A stretch of DNA of 64,000 nucleotides, taken from positions 42,479 to 106,478 of the forward strand of contig JAOARD010000044.1 in the NCBI GenBank assembly GCA_025210735.1, read 5' to 3'. Of this stretch, positions 27,942 to 36,936 are shown in pieces (position 1 is the first letter of the stretch; the number at the start of each line of letters is the position of its first letter). The stretch comes from Bacteroidales bacterium (GTDB lineage Bacteria; Bacteroidota; Bacteroidia; Bacteroidales; UBA6680). Below the pieces are notes generated by a model. The model was not told the DNA's origin and ran no database searches. It saw only the letters and a program-made list of their open reading frames with translations. Both the position numbers and the translations under genes were made by a program.

Positions 27942-29525
27942 ATGATAAAGATTCTTGATTGTACATTACGTGATGGAGGTTATGTAAATAACTGGAAATT
28001 TGATAATGCACATATATTAGATATAATCAACTCTCTTATTAAATCGGGAATTGAGTTAATAGAGTGTGGATTTATTTCTCATACTAAAGGAAATGGAGGT
28101 GATAGTACTTTATTTCGTGATATTTCTGTAATAAACTCTATACTTAAAGGAGTTGAAGAACCAAATGATGAACAAAGATTCTTATGTTTGTTGAATTATG
28201 GAGAGTGTGACGTAGATAAATTTCCTGAGTGCGATAAATCTGATAACAAAACTGTTTCTGCACTTAGATTAGCTTTTCATAAAGAGAATTGGGAGGACGC
28301 ATTTTCTGATGTGGAAAAGTTGATAGAGAAAGGTTATGATGTTTTTGTACAACCAATGGTTTCAATGCGTTATAATGATTCTGAACTATTAGAACTTATA
28401 AATGAATTTAATAAACTTGATATTTGTTCAATATATATAGTTGATAGTTTTGGTAGTATGGGGCAGTATGATTTTCAGAGATTGTTTTATCTATTTGAGA
28501 ATAATGTGAGAAAAGGGGTAAATATTGGATATCATTCTCATAATAATCTTCAGCTGGCTTTTTCAAATGCAATATTGTTTTCAGAGATTAGAAAATCGCG
28601 CAGTATAATAATAGATTCTTCTGTTTATGGAATGGGACGTGGCGCAGGAAACCTTAATACAGAATTGGTTGCTGATTTTTTAAATAAAAATAAAAGTAAA
28701 AAATACAGTATTACACCTATATTAGATATAATTGAATCATATCTAATATCTATATTCAGAGAGAAATCATGGGGTTTTTCTCCGGCACATTATTTATCAG
28801 CAGTGAATCAATGTCACCCAAATTATGCGTCTTTTTTAACGAATAAAAAAACACTATCAATAGTTGAAATTGAAGAAATTATATCTTCAATAGTACCGGA
28901 AAAAAGGAATGGGTTTGACAAAGAATATATATCAGATCTATATATCAACTTCAATAAATCGAAGAGAAATAACAAAGTTATTAAGAATCCTGTATTTGAT
29001 AGTGATTTACTTTTGATTGCATCCGGACCTTCTGTAAATACAGAAAAAAGCAGGATAAGTAACTATATTGCAAAATATAATCCTATTACTATATCAATGA
29101 ATCATTTGTCTGATACAATAGATTCTGATTACGTGTTCTTTTCTAATCAGAAACGTTATGATCAGTATAGTAAACACGTGAATATTGACAAAGTAATAGT
29201 TTCGTCAAATGTTAGAATTAATGCAGTTCATAAAGGTTGTTTTGTTATAGATTATGAGACATTAATCTCATCAACGGTTAATAAAACTGATAATGTGACC
29301 GTGTTATTTATGCACTTTTTATCAGTAAATAGTAATTGTAAAGTCTCAATAGCTGGAATGGACGGATATAAAACAAATAGTTCGAATAATTATTCATATA
29401 CAGAATATGATAGAATAACAGATAAAGATACCCTTGTAAAGCAAAATAATGAAATAAAGCAGGAAGTGGCTAAGTTGGGTGAAATGCTTGATATGGAATT
29501 TATTACAGAAACAATTTTTGATTAA
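27942..29525 (+). CDS. Fusion: DRE-TIM (HMGL-like) aldolase + MptE/DUF115-like domain
   Basis: 527 residues. Residues 1-~300 are an HMGL-like TIM barrel: R10-D11-G12 in LDCTLRDGGY, GYHSHNN with metal ligands H198 and H200, and SVYGMGRGAGNLNTE. This is close to 4-hydroxy-2-oxovalerate aldolase (DmpG) type enzymes that use pyruvate and an aldehyde. Residues ~350-527 form a second domain (LLIASGPSVNTE, SMNHLS, AGMDGY) resembling MptE/DUF115 Rossmann-like domains found near sugar-acid genes. I infer that it makes or cleaves a 2-keto-3-deoxy acid. The role of the C-terminal domain is unknown. Confidence 0.78.
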   Translation: MIKILDCTLRDGGYVNNWKFDNAHILDIINSLIKSGIELIECGFISHTKGNGGDSTLFRDISVINSILKGVEEPNDEQRFLCLLNYGECDVDKFPECDKSDNKTVSALRLAFHKENWEDAFSDVEKLIEKGYDVFVQPMVSMRYNDSELLELINEFNKLDICSIYIVDSFGSMGQYDFQRLFYLFENNVRKGVNIGYHSHNNLQLAFSNAILFSEIRKSRSIIIDSSVYGMGRGAGNLNTELVADFLNKNKSKKYSITPILDIIESYLISIFREKSWGFSPAHYLSAVNQCHPNYASFLTNKKTLSIVEIEEIISSIVPEKRNGFDKEYISDLYINFNKSKRNNKVIKNPVFDSDLLLIASGPSVNTEKSRISNYIAKYNPITISMNHLSDTIDSDYVFFSNQKRYDQYSKHVNIDKVIVSSNVRINAVHKGCFVIDYETLISSTVNKTDNVTVLFMHFLSVNSNCKVSIAGMDGYKTNSSNNYSYTEYDRITDKDTLVKQNNEIKQEVAKLGEMLDMEFITETIFD

Positions 29526-29528
29526 GCT

Positions 29529-30293
29529 ATGTTAAAAGAAAATTTTTTATTAGAGAAGCTAAATAATAGTGGAAAAGCTCTAGGAACCTGGAATGTTATA
29601 CCTTCTGTTATGGTTGTTGATGTAATAGCTTCAACAGGTATTGATTTTATTATAATTGACTGTGAACATGGCTCTATGAGTTATGAAACTGCATATCAGA
29701 TGGTATTAGCATGTGAAGCAAATGGAGTATCACCAATAATGCGGGTTGCAACAATAGATCAAGGGTTGATATTGAGAGCTTTAGATTTAGGTATACATGG
29801 AATACAATTACCTAATATTGTAACCGTTGAAGATGCTAAAAAATTTGTAGAGTATGCTAAGTATCCACCAATTGGCAATAGAGGTTTTTCTCCGTATACG
29901 CGTGCAGGGTTATATGATTTCAAGAATGGATCGAAATTGCCATCTAAAGCAAATGATAATGTTCTGCTAATTGCTAATATTGAAGGACCAGAAGGAATTT
30001 CAAATATTGAGGATATAATAAGAACAGTTGATATTGATGTTTATTTTATTGGCTTATTTGATTTGAGTAAATCGCTTGGAATACCAGGAGAGGTTGATTC
30101 TCCTGTTGTTATTGATGAATTAAAGAAAATAGCATCTATAATAAAATCAAACGGAAAAAAAGTAGGAACCATAGCAAGTAATACAAATATGTTATCTCTT
30201 TTTAAAGAGATAGGAATAGATTATATTACATATTCGGTAGATACTGGAATTATAAAGGACGGATATCAAGAAATTGTTGATTTCTGTAAATAA
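29529..30293 (+). CDS. HpcH/HpaI family class II aldolase
   Basis: 254 residues, the family length. The motifs IDCEHGSMSYE (catalytic His), GIHGIQLPN, ANIEGPEGI (metal Glu) and FIGLFDLSKSLGIPG (metal Asp) are intact. These enzymes reversibly condense pyruvate or oxaloacetate with aldehydes to give 2-keto-4-hydroxy acids. It follows the DRE-TIM aldolase fusion by 3 bases and precedes an Fe-S protein and a CMP-sugar synthetase gene, so synthesis of a 3-deoxy-ulosonate for a polysaccharide is more likely here than aromatic catabolism. Confidence 0.85.
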   Translation: MLKENFLLEKLNNSGKALGTWNVIPSVMVVDVIASTGIDFIIIDCEHGSMSYETAYQMVLACEANGVSPIMRVATIDQGLILRALDLGIHGIQLPNIVTVEDAKKFVEYAKYPPIGNRGFSPYTRAGLYDFKNGSKLPSKANDNVLLIANIEGPEGISNIEDIIRTVDIDVYFIGLFDLSKSLGIPGEVDSPVVIDELKKIASIIKSNGKKVGTIASNTNMLSLFKEIGIDYITYSVDTGIIKDGYQEIVDFCK

Positions 30294-30315
30294 TATAGAT
30301 ATATTAGTTTAATAA

Positions 30316-31401
30316 ATGTCAGGTATAAAATTAAGGACAATAGATATGAATCGTTTTGAAGTTTTACAATCTCTTTTAAAGGAGGTGAAGTATTTTAAGC
30401 TTGTGTGTGGTGCAGGAAATGAAAATGCAGAAGAAGTTAAGAAATTAACAGTTGTATATGCACTTGCAGGAGCTAAAGGATTTGATGTATCAGCTAATCC
30501 GGAGGTTGTAAAAGCTTGTATGGAAGGAATAGATATAGCAATTAATAAAGCTCCTCAATTTGGAACAGAGATAAAAACCAGACCATTTATTACAGTAAGT
30601 ATTGGTATGAAAGGTGATCATCATGTGCGTAAGGCAAATATAAATAAAGATACGTGTATCTCTTGTAAATCATGTATTAAGGTGTGCCCTTCTAAAGCTA
30701 TACCAGATGAGCTTGTTGTAATAAAAGATTCTTGTATAGGATGTGGTGTATGTGAAACTGTTTGTCCGGTAAATGGAACTATATCTTTTTATCATAATGC
30801 AAGAGAATTGAATGAAATACTTCCGTTGTGTAAAAGCGCAGGTGCTGAGAATTTTGAACTTCATGCTGCTGTTGCAAATGATGAGCATATACTAAAAGAG
30901 TGGGAATTAATTAACAAAGTGAATCCTGATAATTTTAACTCAATGTGTTTAGATAGATTGAACTTATCGGATTTTGCACTTGAACAGCGAATAAGAAAGG
31001 CTAAGGAGATTGCAGGAGACAAATTGATAGTACAGGCTGATGGATATCCAATGAGTGGAGGGAAGGATGATTTTAACACAACTTTGCAAGCTGTAGCTAT
31101 AGCTGATGTTATTAATAAGCGATTTAATAAAAGTGTTGATAAAAGAACAAAACAGGTTAGTTATTTAGAGAATACAGAGGTAAATATACTATTGTCCGGA
31201 GGTACTAATTCATTAACAGGAATCCTTGCAAATCAGTCAGATGTTAAATTTCAGGGTGTATCGCTAGGTACTTATGCCAGAAAAATAGTAGATGAGTATA
31301 TAACTCACGATGATTTTGTTGAAAACGATAAGTTAATAGATAAAGCTCTTGAAATAGCAAAAGAGTTGGTTGTAAAAAATATTGGTGAAGTAAATGACTA
31401 G
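30316..31401 (+). CDS. LdpA-like 2[4Fe-4S] protein
   Basis: 361 residues. The N-terminal ~100 residues (FKLVCGAGNENAEEV, YALAGAKGFDVSANPEVV) resemble the N-terminal domain of cyanobacterial LdpA. Two ferredoxin clusters follow: C114/C117/C120/C124 and C140/C143/C146/C150, each with the CxxCxxCxxxCP pattern. The C-terminal part (~165-361) looks like a TIM-barrel-type domain with VQADGYPMSGGKDD and LLSGGTNSLTG. LdpA itself is a redox sensor of the cyanobacterial clock, so a catalytic or electron-carrier role in sugar-acid synthesis is inferred only from position. Confidence 0.75.
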   Translation: MSGIKLRTIDMNRFEVLQSLLKEVKYFKLVCGAGNENAEEVKKLTVVYALAGAKGFDVSANPEVVKACMEGIDIAINKAPQFGTEIKTRPFITVSIGMKGDHHVRKANINKDTCISCKSCIKVCPSKAIPDELVVIKDSCIGCGVCETVCPVNGTISFYHNARELNEILPLCKSAGAENFELHAAVANDEHILKEWELINKVNPDNFNSMCLDRLNLSDFALEQRIRKAKEIAGDKLIVQADGYPMSGGKDDFNTTLQAVAIADVINKRFNKSVDKRTKQVSYLENTEVNILLSGGTNSLTGILANQSDVKFQGVSLGTYARKIVDEYITHDDFVENDKLIDKALEIAKELVVKNIGEVND

Positions 31402-32152
31402 TAAAGTTATCCATATAGATGGTGTAAAATTAGATAATATTGATTGTGTCGTTTTTGATAAGGACGGAACACTGATTGATATACATCACTATTGGGGATC
31501 AATGATTAAATTGAGAGCCAAATTGATAATAAATTCACTATATTCAGCTTGGAATGAAGATATTTACTGTGAAGTTGTTTCTTCAATGGGACTTGGTAGT
31601 GATGAAAAACTTAAACCGGAGGGACCTGTAGGAATAAAGCCTCGGGAGTATATTGAAAATACTGTTTATAATGTTTTATTAAAGTACGAGCCTTCTGTTA
31701 CCTTAGATTTTGTTAAAGATTGTTTTAAGCAGGTTGATCAACAGTCGGAAGAGTCAATAAGTGAGTTAATAAGAGCTTTACCGAATTCAGTATCTCTATT
31801 GAAAGATCTTAAAAGTTGTGGCTATAAAATAGCTTTAGCTACAACTGATATTTCAGAAAGAGCTGTTATTGCTATGAATCAAATAGGGGTTCATGAAATA
31901 TTTGATGTCATTCTTGGAGGGAATAATGTAACCAATAAGAAGCCTAATCCTGAAATGATTAATAGGATATGTGATCATTTTGGATATACTGCTGATAGGA
32001 TTCTTATGGTTGGTGATTCTATTGTAGATCAACAAATGGCGGAAAATGCTAATGCAAAGTTTTTAGGAGTAAAAACAGGTCTTATAGATGAGTGTTTTAT
32101 TGATAAATCAGAATATTTGGTTAAGGATTTAAATAGTGTAAAGTTACTGTAA
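31394..32152 (+). CDS. HAD-superfamily phosphatase
   Basis: 252 residues. Motif I is VFDKDGTLID, motif II lies in ALATTD, motif III is the Lys in TNKKPNPEM, and motif IV is MVGDSIVDQQMA; a helical cap lies between motifs I and II. It resembles Gph-type phosphatases. It overlaps the Fe-S gene by 8 bases and ends at the KdsB-like gene start. A plausible role is removal of phosphate from the aldolase product before CMP activation. Confidence 0.82.
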   Translation: MTSKVIHIDGVKLDNIDCVVFDKDGTLIDIHHYWGSMIKLRAKLIINSLYSAWNEDIYCEVVSSMGLGSDEKLKPEGPVGIKPREYIENTVYNVLLKYEPSVTLDFVKDCFKQVDQQSEESISELIRALPNSVSLLKDLKSCGYKIALATTDISERAVIAMNQIGVHEIFDVILGGNNVTNKKPNPEMINRICDHFGYTADRILMVGDSIVDQQMAENANAKFLGVKTGLIDECFIDKSEYLVKDLNSVKLL

Positions 32153-32898
32153 TGAAAATAGTAGGAATGATACCTGTGCGTTTGGAATCTAGTAGATTAC
32201 CAGAAAAGGCACTGAAAGATATATGTGGATTACCCTTGATTATCCATACAATGTTAAGAACCCAAAGGGCAAAACGATTAGATGAAGTGTATGTTGTAAC
32301 AGACAGCGATGTTATCTGTGATTTAGTTGGACAATATGGAGGTAAGTTTATAAAAACTTCTTCAGATCATAATACTGGTTCTGATAGAATAGCTGAGGCT
32401 GCAACTAAGATTGAAGCTGATGTTATAGTCAATATTCAGGGAGATGAAGCGCTTGTTTATCCTGAACATATAGATATGGGAGTTGAAGCATTAGTTGATT
32501 CAGATTGTCAGGTTTCTATTCTTTTAACAAAGTATAGAAAGCGTAATAGCCCATCTGATATTAAGGCTGTTGTTAATCTTAATAACGAGATAATGTATTT
32601 CTCAAGAAATGATATTCCTTCAGAATCACGAAAGAGTATAGATCATATTTATAAGGCATACCATATAGTATCTTTTAGAAAGGATTTTTTATTACAGTAC
32701 GCTTCAATGGAACAAACACCTCTAGAGAGAGTAGAATTTAATGAATATCTTAGGATATTAGAGAATGGATACAAAATAAAAGGAACTTTTGTTGAAAGCG
32801 ACTGTATTAGCGTAGATACTCAGGAAGATTTGGATTATGTGAGAGGGGTAATGCAAAATGATGAATTATTTAAGGAGTATATTATTGATAATGTGTAA
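32152..32898 (+). CDS. KdsB-like CMP-3-deoxy-ulosonate cytidylyltransferase
   Basis: 248 residues, the KdsB length. MIPVRLESSRLPEKAL, SSDHNTGSDRIAEA, IVNIQGDEALV and SVDTQEDLDYVRGV follow the CMP-Kdo synthetase pattern. It would activate a 2-keto-3-deoxy acid with CTP. It lies at the end of the aldolase / Fe-S / HAD set and far from any KdsA or Kdo transferase, so the substrate is probably the acid made by that set, or an 8-amino-Kdo made by the KdnB pair, rather than housekeeping Kdo. Confidence 0.85.
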   Translation: MKIVGMIPVRLESSRLPEKALKDICGLPLIIHTMLRTQRAKRLDEVYVVTDSDVICDLVGQYGGKFIKTSSDHNTGSDRIAEAATKIEADVIVNIQGDEALVYPEHIDMGVEALVDSDCQVSILLTKYRKRNSPSDIKAVVNLNNEIMYFSRNDIPSESRKSIDHIYKAYHIVSFRKDFLLQYASMEQTPLERVEFNEYLRILENGYKIKGTFVESDCISVDTQEDLDYVRGVMQNDELFKEYIIDNV

Positions 32899-32917
32899 TA
32901 TGTAAAACAATATACTT

Positions 32918-34618
32918 ATGTCGCAAATAATAGACCTCTCAAATCTTCATATTGACGATATTATTACGTTAAATAAGATATCAAAGGGTACGGTATTAAA
33001 GTTTAATAATTTTCTGGATAAAATATATGATATTGTAGGAGATGATATAGATTGGCTTGTATCTAGTACATTGAGTAGAAATACATACCTTTCAACTCTA
33101 TATTTAGATTTTTGTTATTTAGACTTTATTAAGTATAAATTGTCAACCAATAATAATATAAAGAGTATTATTGTTTCAAGACCTTCTATAAAAAGATGTC
33201 TTGATGATTATATGTCTAGAAGAAAGTTGGATATAAGCATTGTTTGTGTATGTGAAAAAGGTTATGTGTATAATTATACAGTTAAGCCTTTATTATATTA
33301 TTTGCAAAATGCAAAATTTTCATTATCAAGACTTTTTTGTAAATCAAAAAAGAGAAGAGAAAGAGTAAATGGTGACGTGTCAATTATAGATACATTTTTT
33401 GTGGATTCTACATTCCGAAATGGAAATTATAATGACAGATATTACCCTGGCTTAATTGACCAATTGGATTTTGAGAATAGAAAGAAAACATTCTTTGCTC
33501 CAACTATATTGACGAAAAATAGTGTAAGGAGTATTGTTGAGCTTTCTAAAAATGCAGATGTAAACTTTATCTTTAATCATGATTACTTAACCTTATCAGA
33601 TTATTTATTTGCTATTTTTAGATCATTTAGGGTTAAAAAGTCAATTCTTACTCAGCTTTCCTTTGAAGGTTTTAATGTTGAAGGTATTTTAAAGGAAGAC
33701 TTCAAAAAAAATAGAAATAATTCATCGTCATTTATAGGATTGCTTAATTATAGATTTTTTAAACGTTTAAAAGATAAAGGTGTAAAGCTTAAACATGTTG
33801 TTGTATGGTTTGAAAATCAGGTAATACACAGAGGTTATATAAAAGGAATAAGAGAATCATTTCCGGAAGCTACTGTTTTTGGTTATCAGGGGTTTATTGT
33901 GCCTTTTGATTTTAGTATTTATACTTCACCAACAATTTCTGAGAATAAGTTAGGACTTATTCCTGATAAAATAAAAGTTGTTGGAAGAAACCTTATTAAT
34001 AAGATAAAGCAGTTTGATGAATCATTAGATGTAGGTCTGGCTCCTGGGTATAGATTTGCATCAATTCATGAGAATGCAGTTTTTAATAGTATTAATCATA
34101 ATTCTGTACTTATAGCATTACCGATATCGTATTCAGAATCATGTGAGATTGTTGATTTGGTTCTTAGAACAATTAAAGAGTTTGAATTATATTCTATTAA
34201 GTTTTATTTTAAACCACATCCATTATTGGATATAGATAGCCTTAAATCTAGATTTAAGGAACAGTTACATTCTGTGGTAGAGTTTGTTGGAGGAGATTAT
34301 GTTGAATGGCTTAATAAAACTGATTTAGCTATTGGAAGTTCATCTAGTACATGTGTTGAAACAATATCTATGGGTAAACCAATGATAATTTTGGGGAGTC
34401 AATCTGGTCTTACTCAAAATCCAATTCCGGAAAATGTAACTTCAGATATCTGGAAATTATGTTACACACCATTTGAATTACAGGATGCAATTAAAGAGTA
34501 TATATCTTTGAGTTCTGAAAGGAAAAAAGAACTGACTATAATAGGAAGCGAAATAAAGAAATGTTTTTTTGAAAAACCCGAAAATAGACATTTAACTCAC
34601 GAATTGTTAAATATTTAA
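32918..34618 (+). CDS. Putative GT-B-like transferase following the CMP-sugar synthetase gene
   Basis: 566 residues, no signal peptide and no membrane helix. The N-terminal half is not recognised. The C-terminal ~200 residues have KFYFKPHPLLD and LAIGSSSSTCVETISMGKPM, the HP and SS motifs of capsule/polysialyltransferase-like GT-B enzymes. It lies 20 bases after the KdsB-like gene, which makes it a candidate user of that CMP-activated sugar. It is similar in plan to, but not closely related to, the protein at 25242. Confidence 0.58.
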   Translation: MSQIIDLSNLHIDDIITLNKISKGTVLKFNNFLDKIYDIVGDDIDWLVSSTLSRNTYLSTLYLDFCYLDFIKYKLSTNNNIKSIIVSRPSIKRCLDDYMSRRKLDISIVCVCEKGYVYNYTVKPLLYYLQNAKFSLSRLFCKSKKRRERVNGDVSIIDTFFVDSTFRNGNYNDRYYPGLIDQLDFENRKKTFFAPTILTKNSVRSIVELSKNADVNFIFNHDYLTLSDYLFAIFRSFRVKKSILTQLSFEGFNVEGILKEDFKKNRNNSSSFIGLLNYRFFKRLKDKGVKLKHVVVWFENQVIHRGYIKGIRESFPEATVFGYQGFIVPFDFSIYTSPTISENKLGLIPDKIKVVGRNLINKIKQFDESLDVGLAPGYRFASIHENAVFNSINHNSVLIALPISYSESCEIVDLVLRTIKEFELYSIKFYFKPHPLLDIDSLKSRFKEQLHSVVEFVGGDYVEWLNKTDLAIGSSSSTCVETISMGKPMIILGSQSGLTQNPIPENVTSDIWKLCYTPFELQDAIKEYISLSSERKKELTIIGSEIKKCFFEKPENRHLTHELLNI

Positions 34619-34628
34619 AGAGAAATTT

Positions 34629-35735
34629 ATGTACAACAATATTTTTAAAGATAAGAAAGTATTAGTTACCGGACATACCGGATTTAAGGGAGCTTGGTTA
34701 ACATCATGGCTTTTAGAATTAGGGGCTGATGTTTATGGAATATCTAAAGATATACCAACAGAACCATCAATGTTTAAAGAGTTAGAACTAGAGAATAAAA
34801 TTACTCATTTTGTTCAGGATGTTCGTGATCTAGAGTGTGTTACGAGTATATTCAAAGATATTAAGCCGGATTTTGTTTTTCATCTTGCTGCGCAGCCTAT
34901 TGTTTCAACTTCGTATACAGATCCTGTAGATACAATTACATCAAATGTAGTAGGTACAACGAATGTACTTGAAGCATTGCGAGTTTTAAATTTGTCATGT
35001 ACTGCAATAGTAATAACAAGTGATAAATGCTATGATAACGTAGAGTGGGTTTGGGGGTATAAAGAGACTGATGCCGTAGGTGGTAAGGATATTTATAGTG
35101 GATCAAAAGGAGCAGCAGAGCTTGTATTTAAATCATATTATAACTCTTTCTTTAAAGATGAAAACTGTAATGTAAAAGTGGCCTCTGCACGTGCCGGAAA
35201 TGTTATTGGTGGTGGTGATTGGGCTTTAGATAGAATTGTTCCTGATTGTATGAGAGCCTGGTCTGAAAATAAGACTGTAGAGATTCGTTGTCCAGATGCA
35301 ACAAGACCTTGGCAACATGTACTTGAACCTCTTAGTGGTTATCTTGCATTAGCAGCAGAGTTATCTGTGAATAGGAATCTACATGGAGAGAGTTTCAATT
35401 TTGGCCCAAATGCAGAATATAATCATACAGTTAAAGATTTGTTAGAAGATTTAACAGAAACATGGAAGTATGAGGATGCGTCTGAAGCTTATAAAGTAAC
35501 AGGAAATATAAAATTTCATGAGGCTGGTTTGTTGAAACTTAATTGTGATAAGGCTCTTTTCTATTTGAAATGGATTGCTACAATGAACTATTCAGAATTG
35601 CTTAAGTTTACCGGAGAGTGGTATTATAATTTTTATAATAATAATGATATTAATATGCATGAGTATACTTGTAATCAGATAAAGACATATGCTGAATTAG
35701 CTGTAAAAAAAGGTATTAAATGGGCAATAGAATAG
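34629..35735 (+). CDS. rfbG: CDP-glucose 4,6-dehydratase
   Basis: 368 residues, normal RfbG length. The NAD motif is VTGHTGFKGAWLTSWL (the TGHxGFKG form is typical of RfbG), followed by FHLAAQPIV, TSDKCYDN and the catalytic YSGSKGAAEL. It turns CDP-glucose into CDP-4-keto-6-deoxyglucose in the cytoplasm. The cytidylyltransferase supplying CDP-glucose is two genes downstream. Confidence 0.92.
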   Translation: MYNNIFKDKKVLVTGHTGFKGAWLTSWLLELGADVYGISKDIPTEPSMFKELELENKITHFVQDVRDLECVTSIFKDIKPDFVFHLAAQPIVSTSYTDPVDTITSNVVGTTNVLEALRVLNLSCTAIVITSDKCYDNVEWVWGYKETDAVGGKDIYSGSKGAAELVFKSYYNSFFKDENCNVKVASARAGNVIGGGDWALDRIVPDCMRAWSENKTVEIRCPDATRPWQHVLEPLSGYLALAAELSVNRNLHGESFNFGPNAEYNHTVKDLLEDLTETWKYEDASEAYKVTGNIKFHEAGLLKLNCDKALFYLKWIATMNYSELLKFTGEWYYNFYNNNDINMHEYTCNQIKTYAELAVKKGIKWAIE

Positions 35736-36169
35736 ATATTAATGGTGTAATAATTACACCATTAAAGAGAATAAGTCATCCGAAAGGTGATGTTTTTCAT
35801 GGAATAAAGAAATCTGATGATGGATATGTTGGTTTTGGCGAGGCATATTTTTCAACAGTTAATCACGGTGTAATAAAAGCTTGGAAAAAGCATAGTAGAA
35901 TGACTCTTAATCTGATTGTACCGGAAGGTGAAGTGAAATTTGTACTATATGATGATCGTGAAAATTCTGATACAAACGGAAATTTTCAGGAAGTTGTTTT
36001 ATCGCAAAATAATTATAGCAGATTAACCGTACCACCTGGTGTCTGGATGGGATTTGAAGGGGTAGGTAAAGATCTTAATATGTTATTGAATGTGGCAGAT
36101 ATACCGCATGACCCTGAAGAACAATTAAATATTCCAATGGAAGAATCAAATATAAATTATAACTGGTAA
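35720..36169 (+). CDS. RmlC-like cupin, nucleotide-4-keto-sugar epimerase
   Basis: 149 residues, shorter than RmlC. The cupin features HPKGDVFHGIKKSD and LTVPPGVWMGFEG fit the dTDP-4-dehydrorhamnose 3,5-epimerase-related family. It overlaps rfbG by 16 bases and directly precedes rfbF, so it should act on CDP-4-keto-6-deoxyglucose, probably as a 3- or 5-epimerase. The exact stereochemical outcome is not readable from sequence. Confidence 0.75.
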   Translation: MGNRIDINGVIITPLKRISHPKGDVFHGIKKSDDGYVGFGEAYFSTVNHGVIKAWKKHSRMTLNLIVPEGEVKFVLYDDRENSDTNGNFQEVVLSQNNYSRLTVPPGVWMGFEGVGKDLNMLLNVADIPHDPEEQLNIPMEESNINYNW

Positions 36170-36171
36170 AA

Positions 36172-36936
36172 ATGAAGGTAGTAATATTAGCAGGTGGTTT
36201 TGGTACAAGAATTTCGGAGTATACAACACGCATTCCAAAACCAATGGTTGAGATTGGTGAACATCCAATACTTTGGCATATAATGAATTGGTATTCTAAG
36301 TTTGGATACGATGATTTTGTAATAGCTTTAGGTTATAAAGCAACTGTAGTAAAGGAGTATTTTTTAAACTATTACGCCTTGAATAATGATTTTACAGTTG
36401 ATCTAGGAAAAGGTGGTATTGAATATGTTAATAAAAATCCTCGGAACTGGAAAGTGACTTTAGTTGATACTGGACTAAACACAATGACGGGGGGGAGAGT
36501 AAAAAGACTTAAAGATATAATTGGGGATAACGAATTTATGCTTACTTATGGAGATGGTTTATCTAATATAAATATTGATAAGCTTGTAGAGTTTCATAGA
36601 AACAGTGGTAGAATAGGAACATTGTCTGCTGTGCATCCTACTGCAAGATTCGGAGAACTAGATATTGATGAATCATGTTCTGTTAATAGCTTTAAAGAAA
36701 AGCCACAGCTTGAAACAGGTAGGATAAATGGAGGCTTTTTTGTGTTTAAGCCAGAAATATTTGATCTTATTGATAGCGATGAAACAATTTTGGAAAGAAC
36801 ACCAATGGAGCGTCTTGTAGAGATGAACAGTTTGGGTGCCTATAAACATGATGGATTCTGGCAATCTATGGATACTGTTAGAGAACGTCAGATATTAGAA
36901 GATTTTTGGAATTCAGGAAATGCACCATGGAAATAA
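36172..36936 (+). CDS. rfbF: Glucose-1-phosphate cytidylyltransferase
   Basis: 254 residues. MKVVILAGGFGTRISEYT, PKPMVEIGEHPILWHIM, DTGLNTMTGGRVKRL and MLTYGDGLSNI are characteristic of RfbF. It makes CDP-glucose from CTP and glucose-1-phosphate. A run of seven G (36489-36495) falls in the conserved TGGR segment and is unusual in this AT-rich region. It overlaps the following aminotransferase start. Confidence 0.93.
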   Translation: MKVVILAGGFGTRISEYTTRIPKPMVEIGEHPILWHIMNWYSKFGYDDFVIALGYKATVVKEYFLNYYALNNDFTVDLGKGGIEYVNKNPRNWKVTLVDTGLNTMTGGRVKRLKDIIGDNEFMLTYGDGLSNINIDKLVEFHRNSGRIGTLSAVHPTARFGELDIDESCSVNSFKEKPQLETGRINGGFFVFKPEIFDLIDSDETILERTPMERLVEMNSLGAYKHDGFWQSMDTVRERQILEDFWNSGNAPWK

